64,000 nucleotides of DNA, taken from contig JAVSML010024709.1 in assembly GCA_038503035.1 (NCBI GenBank), forward strand, positions 248,001 to 312,000, read 5' to 3'. The DNA comes from Crocodylus rhombifer (Eukaryota > Chordata > Crocodylia > Crocodylidae). The position numbers and the translations under genes were made by a program. The notes beneath the pieces were generated by a model. It did not search any database, had not been told where the DNA came from, and saw only the letters and a list, made by a program, of their open reading frames with translations. Below, piece after piece: positions 55,995 to 64,000 of this stretch. Position 1 is the stretch's first letter. Every line of letters starts with the position of its first letter.

Positions 55995-56400
55995 GGCCCC
56001 TACTACATGTTACAGGTATTGAACAATTAACTGGTTAATTGTGCAATTACCTTGTGACCAGCTACACCTGCAAAGACCTTATCATACCATAAAAAGCTCC
56101 AACTAGCTATAAAGTTAGACCTTGAAAATGTGTACTAACTTTATAGCTGGTTGCTATCAAGCTTTAATTTGCACATGTAGCAGGGTCTCCTCTGTGGCTT
56201 ATGGGGCTCCTAGCCATAGGAGTGAACCAATCCCAGTCAGGGTGGGGAGTCCTGCAACTGAGAGGAGTCTCAGCAGCAGCAGCTGCTGACTGCATCCCAG
56301 CAGCACAAGGAGCCAGAGTCTTGTAGCTGCAGATGCTTGGTGCTGGGACATAGCTGAGTCCTGACAACTGGGAAGTGTAGCTGCCTTGGTGGTGCATGAA
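55995..56400 (+). mobile_element. Non-autonomous repeat, inverted relative of 37205-38052
   Basis: 55995-56192 is the reverse complement of 37853-38052 (words ACATGTTACAG, AACTGGTTAATTGTGCAATT, GACCAGCTACAC, CTATAAAGTTAGACC). The GC-rich continuation to about 56290 is also related. The far end is missing. Confidence 0.7.
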
Positions 56401-56404
56401 ACTC

Positions 56405-57230
56405 TTTAGGTTATCCCTGATATATCAAACAGTAACTGATATACAAGTTATTTAAAAGAAGTATCAAGAAGTCATCTTGACAAAGAAACTCATTAATATT
56501 AAAAATCTTATTCCAAATTAATTCATACTCAATTTCTATAGTTAACAAAGTTAGCTTGTTTGTTAACCTCTCCAGAAATACACAGTCCTCTAGATGAGAA
56601 GTTGTTACTAACACTAATTATATAACAGTGTTTCAATATCCCATTAAAATCATTACAAGAAAAATTAAATCTAATCCTGTTGGCAGTTTTCCAAATTCAT
56701 CAATACATGAATACATGTTGAAGTCTTGTGGTGATAGTGTCATGTTTCAGCAGCTGTGCCATACTGGAAAGATTTTATTTCTGATGTCTATGTTGGCAGC
56801 TTTGCCTTCTTAGCACTGTTTGCTTGCTTGCACAAAATAAGGTAACTAGGCTGAGATGAGAGCATTGAGATGAAAACTGAAAAATGGAGCAATGCATTAC
56901 AATACTCAGTTCAGAGAGACTTATCAGAGTTTACAGTCATACCACTTTAGAGTTTGCCTTGATTAAAGTATTAGATTTTATATTAGCTACTCACTCTTTC
57001 ATTAGCTCAGGAATATGAAACTTGAGAATACATATGCAACAGAATGGTAACTGCTTGTTTTCTTATGGCAGGAAACTTTTAAATTCTTTTTTTATTTAAC
57101 CTACTTTTTGAGTTATGCCTTTAGATCCATTAAGATTTAACAGGAGCTAAAATCTCCTTTTAAATTAATCTATCTTACTTTCTATATAAAAGCCATTCAA
57201 GTTTAAAATTGTGCTTTTAAACATATGTGT
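56405..57230. other. Low-copy AT-rich DNA
   Basis: No feature recognised. Confidence 0.4.
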
Positions 57231-57235
57231 TAGGA

Positions 57236-58010
57236 CAGGGTTCAGCAACCCCCAGTACATGTGCCAGAGCAAGGCATGCTAGGTCATTTTGCTTGGTGCA
57301 CCTGGCCTTGGGCAGCTCCTGCCAGCCACAGAGCCTGATTGCTCACAGAAGATGGCTGGGAGGCTGCAAGTCCTGCTACAGGCAGCCTGGGCTCTAGGAC
57401 TGGCAGCTGTTGCCCAGAGCCCAGGACAGCTGCAGCCAGAAGGCTGCAAACAGCTGCACTGGGCTCCAGTGCTGTGTCTGGGCTCCACGATGGCAGTGAC
57501 TGCACGTGCACTTCCAGATGGATGGTGGGAGAGGAGCCTGGGACAGCACAATCCTGGTTACTCCTCTGCTGTCCGCCCAGAGGCACGTATGCAGTCACTG
57601 TACCACAGAGCTGGTGCCAGGACTCCAGAGCTCAGTGCAGTTGTTTGCAGCCTGCCTGCTGCAGCTGCCCAGAGCCTGGTTGGTTGTGGCAGACATCTGG
57701 GAGACTGCAAACAGCTGCACCAGGCTCTGGAGCCCTTTGCCAGGTTCCGTGGTGGTGGCGGCTGCACGCCTGCCTCTGGACAGATGGCAAGGGAGGGGCT
57801 GGGGTTTCACTGCCTAAGGCCCCCTCTCCCGACATCCTCCCAGAGGTGCTCACACTCCTGCCGCCAACATGGAATCGGTGTCAGGGCACTGGGGCCTGGT
57901 GCAGGTGCATGCAGTCTCCTGGCTGCTTTCCACAAGCCAGGATTTGGGCAGCTGCAACAGCGAGCTGGCAGTCTGCAAACAGTTGCACTGGGCTCCTATA
58001 GGAAAGAAAA
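57236..58010. repeat. GC-rich block with ~266-bp tandem units, hAT-type left end
   Basis: The left end CAGGGTTCAGCAACCCCCAG is of hAT type. The word CTGCAAACAGCTGCACTGGG recurs at about 57443, 57705 (CTGCAAACAGCTGCACCAGG) and 57972 (CTGCAAACAGTTGCACTGGG), giving a period of about 266 bp. An AGCTGCCCAGAGCC-type word keeps the same phase. Long frames on both strands (up to 253 codons) follow from the GC-rich repeat and show no domain. Confidence 0.65.
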
Positions 58011-58016
58011 AGTGTA

Positions 58017-58396
58017 TACAGCAAAAGCTGTGTTATCCAGCACCTTATAAACTGGCATGCTCTATTAACTGGCATGCCAGTCGACACGGCAAAAGCGAAA
58101 CTGGAAGTGCCCACTATGGCATTTCTAGTTTCACCGAGCCCCCATGGCCTGGGGCAAAGCAGCCTATGCTTCCAAGCCCCCACAGCCCAGGGCATAGCAG
58201 CCTGCGTGAGGTCCCCCCTCTCTGTCCCCCGGCATACTGACGTGGCAGGATGGGTGGTGATGCACCAGATGTGGTGGGAGAGGCAGCAGCCCAATCAGGC
58301 CAGGAAACCTGTTCAGGCCTCTCAGGCAACTGGCATATTTGGTTATCTGGTACCCCACATTCCCTGTGGGTGCTGGATAACAAAGCTTTTGCTGTA
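58017..58396. mobile_element. pogo/Tigger-like non-autonomous element with 28-bp TIRs
   Basis: Left end TACAGCAAAAGCTGTGTTAT (58017 onward); right end, read inward, TACAGCAAAAGCTTTGTTAT. The two 28-bp ends differ at one position. TA dinucleotides flank the element (58015-58016 and 58397-58398), as expected for the Tc1/mariner/pogo superfamily, and the GTTATCCAGCAC word is Tigger-like. It lies between the GC-rich repeat and a TIR element. The 380-bp body has no transposase. Confidence 0.9.
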
Positions 58397-58418
58397 TACC
58401 TTTTTACTTCTCACTGGG

Positions 58419-58870
58419 TGCAACTACATATGTGCTTTACTGAGGAGTTGATTAATTAGCTCTGCAGTAAAGCATCACCAGTCACATGTACACTGGTATT
58501 AGGGCACAGTATTAACCCCACAGTCCCTGACTATCTTATAGTGAGGTAATTAAGTTATGGCGGAATAATTAACTGCAATCAAGCACCCAGTGGATGGTGA
58601 CCACTGGGTGCACATTGCACCCCATCAGCCCAGCAAGCTGAGGGCCAGACCCCCCAGCTCCTTCCAGCCGCTGCATCACCTGACACTGCACCCAGAGCCT
58701 GGGGGTGACTCCCTATGCCTCATGCCAGCTTGGGGATGCTCCACCCCAGCTCTAATTGCTGCAGTCCCAGGTGTACATGTAGATGCTGTGCCTAGGAGAA
58801 GTTAACTCCAGTGAGAACTGCTCTGGAGTTTATTGCATTGCCTTAATAGCATGTGTACATGCACCCACTG
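58419..58870. mobile_element. TIR element, CACTGGGTGCA family, uninterrupted copy
   Basis: Left end CACTGGGTGCAACTACATATG; right end GTGTACATGCACCCACTG. The internal order matches 51103-51904 without the 326-bp insertion. GC-rich middle, no coding potential. Confidence 0.75.
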
Positions 58871-58874
58871 ATTG

Positions 58875-59357
58875 GGAGGAAGGAGAGATTTCATAAGAGT
58901 TCTTTAATTGGTTTGGATATTTCCTTAAATAAAGTCTAAGTAACTAAAAACAAACATATGACTAGTTTCAATGCACCACAAGTATTAAACAAGTGACAAA
59001 TGTCTTATAAAATTCAGTAAAGATTAAAGTAGTTTTATTTTAAAAAATCTAAAGTTACCATTATATATTATAATAATTTTATGAATCAGTTTTGTGTAAG
59101 CACTGAAGTGCATCTTCCACTGTGGTTTTCATATATTCTACTTCCAGGGGCAATGTTCCAGCCTGACCATTACAGAGCGCCATTGTTTTTCAGTTGTGAT
59201 TAGCCAAGCATTACAAAATCTCATATTTTCTCATATACATGACAATTTTCCCCTAAAACCTGCCATGGGGAATTTGAGTGTGTATTATGTGTCAGAAATA
59301 CAGTTAGAACAGTTTCTGGCTATTATGGGCAAAACTGAAAGTAAAATCTGTACATGA
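58875..59357. other. Low-copy AT-rich DNA
   Basis: No feature recognised. Confidence 0.4.
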
Positions 59358-59365
59358 CTCATAAG

Positions 59366-61120
59366 CTAGGGACAAAAGTTACACATAAACTGGCTTAAGT
59401 GATCAGAAACTGGTTTAAACCTGTAACAGAACATCAGTTTAGTGCACATAAACCAGTTTCAAAATGGCCAAAACTCATTTCAGATAAACCTGGTTGAATG
59501 TAGTATTAGACTTAACTGATTGAGCTCAAACTGGTTTATGAAACTTCTGTCCCAGACCCCTTCCTGGTTTAAGTTAAACCCAAGTCCCCCCATCATCCTG
59601 GCCTGCTCTCTGCTTCAGGGGAGCAGAGCTGGCCCTGCCCCTCTGCTCCCCAGCTGGAGCAGGGACAGGCAGGGGCAAAGTCCTGGATAGATGCTGACCC
59701 TGGAAGGGAGCAGGGAAGAGGTTTATTCTCCCTTCCCTCTCCTGCCCCACCAGCATGGACCTGTCAGGGATTTCCCTATTCACTGCTCCAGTGGCAGTGG
59801 CTAGCCTCGGCAGTAGCCTGGAGTGACCTGGCCAGGGAGGGAGTTTAATTCCACCCTCCCTTTCCCACTGGCATAGACCCAAGCTGGGTTCCACTTGGCA
59901 CTCCCTGCTTACTGCCACATTGGCAGGGGCAGGGCCATGGCCTAATGCCGGCCCACATGGCCTGTGGCAGACAAGGCAAGGAATGGGGTTATTCCTCCCT
60001 CCACCCTTTCTCCTCCTGGGGGATTGCAGCTGGGGTCTGCCCGCCCCAACTGCTGCCACCACTGATCACTACCTGCACAAGGCAAGTGGTGGGATAAGCC
60101 CCTTCTCCTGCCCCCTTCACCAGAGACTGGAGGGAGTGTGGAATAACTCCCCTCCCTGCCTCCTCACCTAAGGGGCCATGCCCTGGAGCAACGAGGGGGC
60201 AGGGGCCTGACATGGTTTCCCTGGGAGCATGGGCCTCTTCCCAAGGGGGGGACTGTGCTGTGGGTGGGGGCAGGAATGGAGTTGGGGGGGTCAGAGCTGC
60301 TGCAGACTGCAAGGGGGGAGTGGCAGCACCAGGGCTCAGAGGGGTGGCCATAGCTGCCCAAACCCTCCTACTGCTGCCACCACTTGTCCTGCACAGTCCG
60401 TGGCAACTCTCCCTGAGCCACCTACACCTGCAGCACAGACCCCTTGCTGAGAGAAGACTTGTGCTCTGGGACACCATGACATGGGCTGCTGCCTCTGTCA
60501 GGTTCATGCCCCTTTGCTGATCCAGCAGTAGGGGTGGGGTTGTGGCCAGCATGGCCCCTTAGGCAAGGGGGCAGGGAGGAAGTTCATTCCCCTCTCCCTC
60601 TGGCATCTGGTGAAGGGGGAAGGAGGGGACTTATCCTGCTGCTCACCCCATTCAAGGAGAGATCAGAAGTGGTAGTGGTCAAGGCTAGCAGACCCTGATG
60701 TGGTTGCCAGGGGGCAGAGGGAAGCATAACCTGTTGTCTCTTTCTCAGAGAGTGATGACGGTTGGTGTCTGGCTGTGCCCCTGCTCCCACCACTGCAGCA
60801 GTGAGGGGAGAATGCCAGGCTGACCCCAGCTCAGGTCTGTGTCAGTGGGACAGGGAGGGGGGAATTAAACCCCCTCCCTGGCCCGTTCACTCCAAGCTAC
60901 TGCCAGGGCTGGCCATGTCCCCCAGCACAGCTTTCTTGCAGCCAAGGGATACTCTACTGCCCCTGGCTTCTGGCCTGAGCCACTGCAGGCATATGCCTGC
61001 ATTTCTGAAGTTGCAAGTGAATGTCTATTCACTTCCAAAATAGTTCAATCTAGGCAGGTTAGACTAACCTGCAAAGATTGAATCAATTCAGGTTCCAGCT
61101 TTTTTAATGTCTGTCCCCAG
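59366..61120. mobile_element. Long copy of the CTAGGGAC TIR family (1755 bp)
   Basis: Left end CTAGGGACAAAAGTTACACA, right end AATGTCTGTCCCCAG. The ends match the element at 18309-19168, and both share GCAAAGATTGAATCAATTCAGG before the right end. Flanks CTCATAAG (59358-59365) and CCATAAG (61121-61127) suggest an 8-bp duplication with one lost base, pointing to hAT. The interior is about twice as long as in the 18.3-kb copy. It holds repeated CCCTCCCTGGCC/GGGAGGGAGTTTAATT words, so it may have grown by internal duplication. No transposase. Confidence 0.8.
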
Positions 61121-61486
61121 CCATAAGGAACAGAATGAGGAGCAGGCTTTGCTCCCTAATTGCTGCCCCCCTCACTGAACCTGGCTTACATGGAGTCAGA
61201 AGGGGAACAAGCAAGGCAGCTTGTTTTTCTGGGCTACACTAGGCATGTATGGATAATGATAGAGTGCTTTTCTGGAAGGGGAGAAACCTGGGTTATGGTC
61301 CATGATGTCTGGTTTGGTTGTTTTGGGTTTTTTGCTTTTTAGTAATGACTATCTGATATTCAATAATGTCCTGGCACACACCACTGTCACCTCATCATAA
61401 ATGAGTGAGAGCAATACCAAATGAATTTAAAAATGAACTTAAGAACCTAAGTTGTTTTGCACCTACCTGAACAAAGTTGATCTGGA

Positions 61487-61511
61487 TTTTTTTTTTTTTT
61501 TGGGGGGGGGG
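61487..61511. repeat. T15-G10 homopolymer pair
   Basis: T run 61487-61501 followed directly by G run 61502-61511. Confidence 0.95.
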
Positions 61512-61552
61512 TGACTGGGGAATTGGGTAGAATTTAAGAGCCAGTGTTTCAT

Positions 61553-62040
61553 TTAGACATCTATGAGAATTATTTAGACCTGGCCTGAGATCTGCAAAGA
61601 GGCCAAGGCAACCTGTCTCCCAGTGGACAGCCCTCAGTTAGATGCCCAAGTTCCCCTTTGATGTATATGGAAAATTAGGTTCCTAAAAATGAGATTTACA
61701 AAGTCAGCTGTTGAGCACAAGCCTCTGGATCTACTCAATAAGAAAAGCTGAGGAGAAGGATTGGACTAATATTTGAGGTCTCGTTCCTCAAAAATGGTTA
61801 GACCTCTTAGCCATGAACCCTCTCTGTGGATGTAGGCCAGGTCAGGAAAAAAAAAAAAAAAACCAAAAAAGTGCTTGAACCATGACCCTCAATACCCAAC
61901 AGGCCAGTTGTTGGAGAAGTCACCAAGGATATGGGAGAGTAGTTTTCAAGCTCTCATGCTGATCAGGAAAAAACGATTTGAATCTAGGTCTCCCACATAC
62001 TGTCAACGTCCCCTAATACTGAGCTTTTAAGGCTAACAGG
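61553..62040 (-). repeat. Degenerate dispersed repeat, tRNA-like part inverted
   Basis: GATTTGAATCTAGGTCTCCCACA near 61976-61998 is the reverse orientation of the box-B-like part at 16.57 kb. The body resembles the repeat at 35.1 kb. An A16 run lies at 61847-61862. Confidence 0.4.
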
Positions 62041-62074
62041 AAACAGAAACAGCAACACATGCAGTCAACCCCTT

Positions 62075-62094
62075 CCCCCCCCCCCCCCCCCCCC
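62075..62094. repeat. C20 homopolymer
   Basis: Twenty uninterrupted C. The length in the assembly may be unreliable. Confidence 0.95.
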
Positions 62095-62389
62095 GGTTGC
62101 TGACTGGTGTTGGGGGGGCACATCTGGGGGAAACTGTTGCTCGGTGTGGGGGAAAAGCAGCCTCACCCCCTCACCACTGCCAATGCTTCCTGATGCAGCC
62201 AGTGCCACACTGGGCTGTCCCGTGTCTCCAGCACCATCATTGCTGTTTCCAGGCTGCCTAGAGGCTGCTCTGCATTGTCATTAGTGCCCTGCTGGACAGC
62301 CTGGAGACTGTAGTGATGGTGCTGGAGATGCAGGGCAGTCCAGTGGAGCAGAGGGTCTGCTGGCTGCACTAGGAAGCACTGGCAGTGGC

Positions 62390-62613
62390 AGAGAAATAGA
62401 AAAAAGGAGAGAAGAGAGAGAAAAAGACAGAAAAGAAACAAGGGAAAGAAAAAAGAAGAGAGAAGAGAAAAAGGAGGCACAAAAGAGGGGAGAGAAAGAA
62501 GAGAGAAAAAGACAGAAAAAAGGAAAAGAGAGAGAAGATGAAGAAAAGAAAAAGACAGAGAGAAAAAGGAGAGAGAGAAAGAAAGAGAAGAGAGAAAAAA
62601 AGAAGAGAAAGAG
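62390..62613 (+). repeat. Polypurine tract, GAAA/GAGA-rich
   Basis: About 220 bp almost free of pyrimidines on the plus strand. The Ser/Phe/Leu-rich frames read on the minus strand are low-complexity by-products. Confidence 0.95.
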
Positions 62614-62619
62614 GGTGTG

Positions 62620-63830
62620 TCCCTCTCCACCAATCTCTCCCACTGCTACTGGCTGTGACTCAGGCCTATTGGTCCAGGGCTCTATCCAATGGAGGGCAGC
62701 AGCAACACCCCAGCAGCAGCTGCCAGGACTGGGGCACTCAGGCCTCACCAAGAGTCCTGGAGTAGGAGAAGCTTGGGACTAGGACTGAGAGGGAGGGACT
62801 GGCTGGAGCTTGGGCAGGTGGAAGCCCCATCCCAACTGGGTGAGGCAGCAACAGGGTGCTGAGTGCTAGAGCTGGGTGCTCAGGGCAGGGTCCAGGTGGC
62901 ATGCAGAGAAGCAGGCATGGGGAGAGGTACTGTGGGCAGGCTGGCCTGGCTGGGCCTTTGGGAAGGTGGCAGAGCTGGGCAAGGCAAGGTCCTGGGCATG
63001 CCAGGTTAGCCATGGCAGCAGTTCCTGGAGCCTAGAGGGCTCCTGCAGCATCGCCTTTGTCCCAGGGGTGACTTCTCTCCATTCACACTGAGCCCAGCAT
63101 GCAGGGAGGCCAAGACCAGAGCCAGGAGCTGCCCCCCCAAGCCCAGTGCCCGGCATCCTACCCTGGCCAGGTGGTGTCCCTTTGCGAGCAGGGCAGTTGA
63201 GCCCCCATCCCTACAGAGGTGCATGGACTGGGACCCACCTTAGGTACCACTGGGCACCCCTGCCCACCATGACCTGAGCCCCTAGGGACCCACAACAGCC
63301 CTGCTTCCCACTCAGCCCCTGCCTTCCCAAGGGGCCAGCTGGGCCAGCTGAGCCAGCCTCCCCACAGTGCCTCCCCCTGCACCTGCTTCTTCCTGAACTG
63401 CCCAGATCCTGCCTGGAGAGCCCGGCCCTGGAGCTCAGTGCCCTGGTGCTGTCCCCACCCAGGTGGGATGGGACATCTGCCTGACTGAGCCCTGGCAAGG
63501 CCCAGGGCTACCAACTCATTGGGATCCTCCAGTGCAGAAGCCCTGCAGAGTGCCTGCTCAAGCCCTGTCCCTGCCTTGCCACAGCTTCCTCCAGGGACCA
63601 GGCTGGACTAGACAGTGCAACCTGGAGACAGGGGGTGGGGTCAGCAGAACATAGACTGCGTACCTGCCTGACTCCACCCCCACAGTGCTGGGACCTGTGG
63701 CAGCTTGGGACAGCCTAGAGCACCAACTTAAAAAAAAAAGTTAAACAATTTCCTTGCATGCCTCCTGGCTTGCCAGGGAAAATGTCTCTGCATGCCACTA
63801 ATTGGCATGTGTGCCAGGGGTTGCCTATCC
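62620..63830. repeat. GC-rich non-coding block with a hAT-type right end
   Basis: Overlapping frames are open in both directions. The right end, read inward from 63833, is CAGGGATAGGCAACCCCTGG, similar in type to the left end at 57236, but the 8-bp flanks (TGTTAGGA and CTGTATAT) do not match. The two may thus belong to different copies. Confidence 0.5.
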
Positions 63831-63951
63831 CTGCTGTATATAAACAATACAAACACACACAAATCAGGACAAAAATATTTTAAAAATAAAATTAAAATGT
63901 GTTATTGTGGATGTTTAATTTTTAGTATATGCTTTGGTGTTTTTTTTCCAG

Positions 63952-63995
63952 TTCCAAGATGAGAAATCCTCTTCCCGAAAGGAGTACTTCTAGGG
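63952..63995 (+). other. Exon-like 44-nt segment at the window edge (unproven)
   Basis: A T-rich tract followed by CCAG (63948-63951) looks like a splice acceptor. The window's last five bases, GTAAG, look like a donor. One frame of the 44 nt is open throughout (SKMRNPLPERSTSRG). A second encodes FQDEKSSSRKEYF and then a TAG, so the segment could instead be a terminal coding exon. I do not recognise either peptide. Splice-like signals occur by chance, and the window ends here. Confidence 0.25.
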
Positions 63996-64000
63996 GTAAG

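Noticed and set aside
57289..58050. Plus-strand open frame of 253 codons
   Set aside because: It lies in a GC-rich ~266-bp tandem repeat and overlaps several other long frames on both strands. The peptide shows no domain and repeats with the DNA.
59574..60552. Frames of 162-187 codons on the minus strand
   Set aside because: They are inside the non-autonomous TIR element at 59366-61120, are GC-rich and overlap plus-strand frames.
62163..62751. Ser/Phe/Leu-rich minus-strand frames of ~156 codons resembling a membrane protein
   Set aside because: They translate a polypurine tract; the hydrophobicity is a by-product of TTC/TCT/CTT codons.
57236..63833. One 6.6-kb hAT element spanning the whole right end of the window
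   Set aside because: The two outer ends are of similar type, but the 8-bp flanks (TGTTAGGA and CTGTATAT) do not match and the interior consists of unrelated insertions.

Overview
This window looks like intergenic DNA of a sauropsid, most likely a crocodilian or less likely a turtle. The case rests on its repeats. There are at least nine truncated CR1 LINEs whose 3' ends carry short CTATGAA-type repeats. There is a Penelope-like element (PLE) with a GIY-YIG domain, and many non-autonomous hAT-like elements with 8-bp target duplications. There are also relics of LTR retroelements. I found no intact host gene. Every convincing protein match is a decayed transposon reading frame. The one possible host feature is a 44-nt exon-like segment at the extreme right edge.

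Layout. 1-4.7 kb: low-copy DNA, a short hAT-like element (903-1096), a CR1 tail and a partial TIR element. 4.72-9.07 kb: a composite PLE with long inverted terminal arms, broken by one LTR-like insertion in the left arm and another insertion in the reverse transcriptase (RT) frame. 9.3-10.4 kb: an old CR1. 10.4-19.7 kb: mostly AT-rich low-copy DNA with a 10-N gap, a second PLE-terminus fragment, a GC-rich tandem repeat next to an LTR-like stretch, a tRNA-like repeat and a complete TIR element. 19.7-23.3 kb: three CR1 insertions nested on the minus strand. 23.3-31.4 kb: hAT elements, a candidate solo LTR, a CR1 split by a hAT, and a decayed retroviral-type integrase. 31.4-37.2 kb: three plus-strand CR1 copies, one of them inside a TIR-like repeat. 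37.2-38.9 kb: a hairpin-bearing repeat and a hAT nested inside a hAT. 39-42 kb: low-copy DNA. 42.1-47.6 kb: a non-CR1 LINE in pieces, an inverted pair of an unnamed repeat and an LTR. 48-51.9 kb: microsatellite, foldback repeat, a hAT with perfect 8-bp duplications, and TIR elements. 52.3-54.2 kb: the longest CR1. 56-63.8 kb: GC-rich TIR elements, a pogo/Tigger-like element, tandem repeats and a polypurine tract.

The protein pieces do not form a pathway. They record successive transposon waves, and the nesting gives relative ages: the PLE is older than the two insertions inside it, the oldest CR1 predates two younger CR1s, and one CR1 predates a hAT. Some coordinates are exact, where target duplications or inverted termini fix them. 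Others, such as 5' truncation points of CR1s, are accurate to about 10-30 bp. All similarity judgements were made by eye, without database searches.
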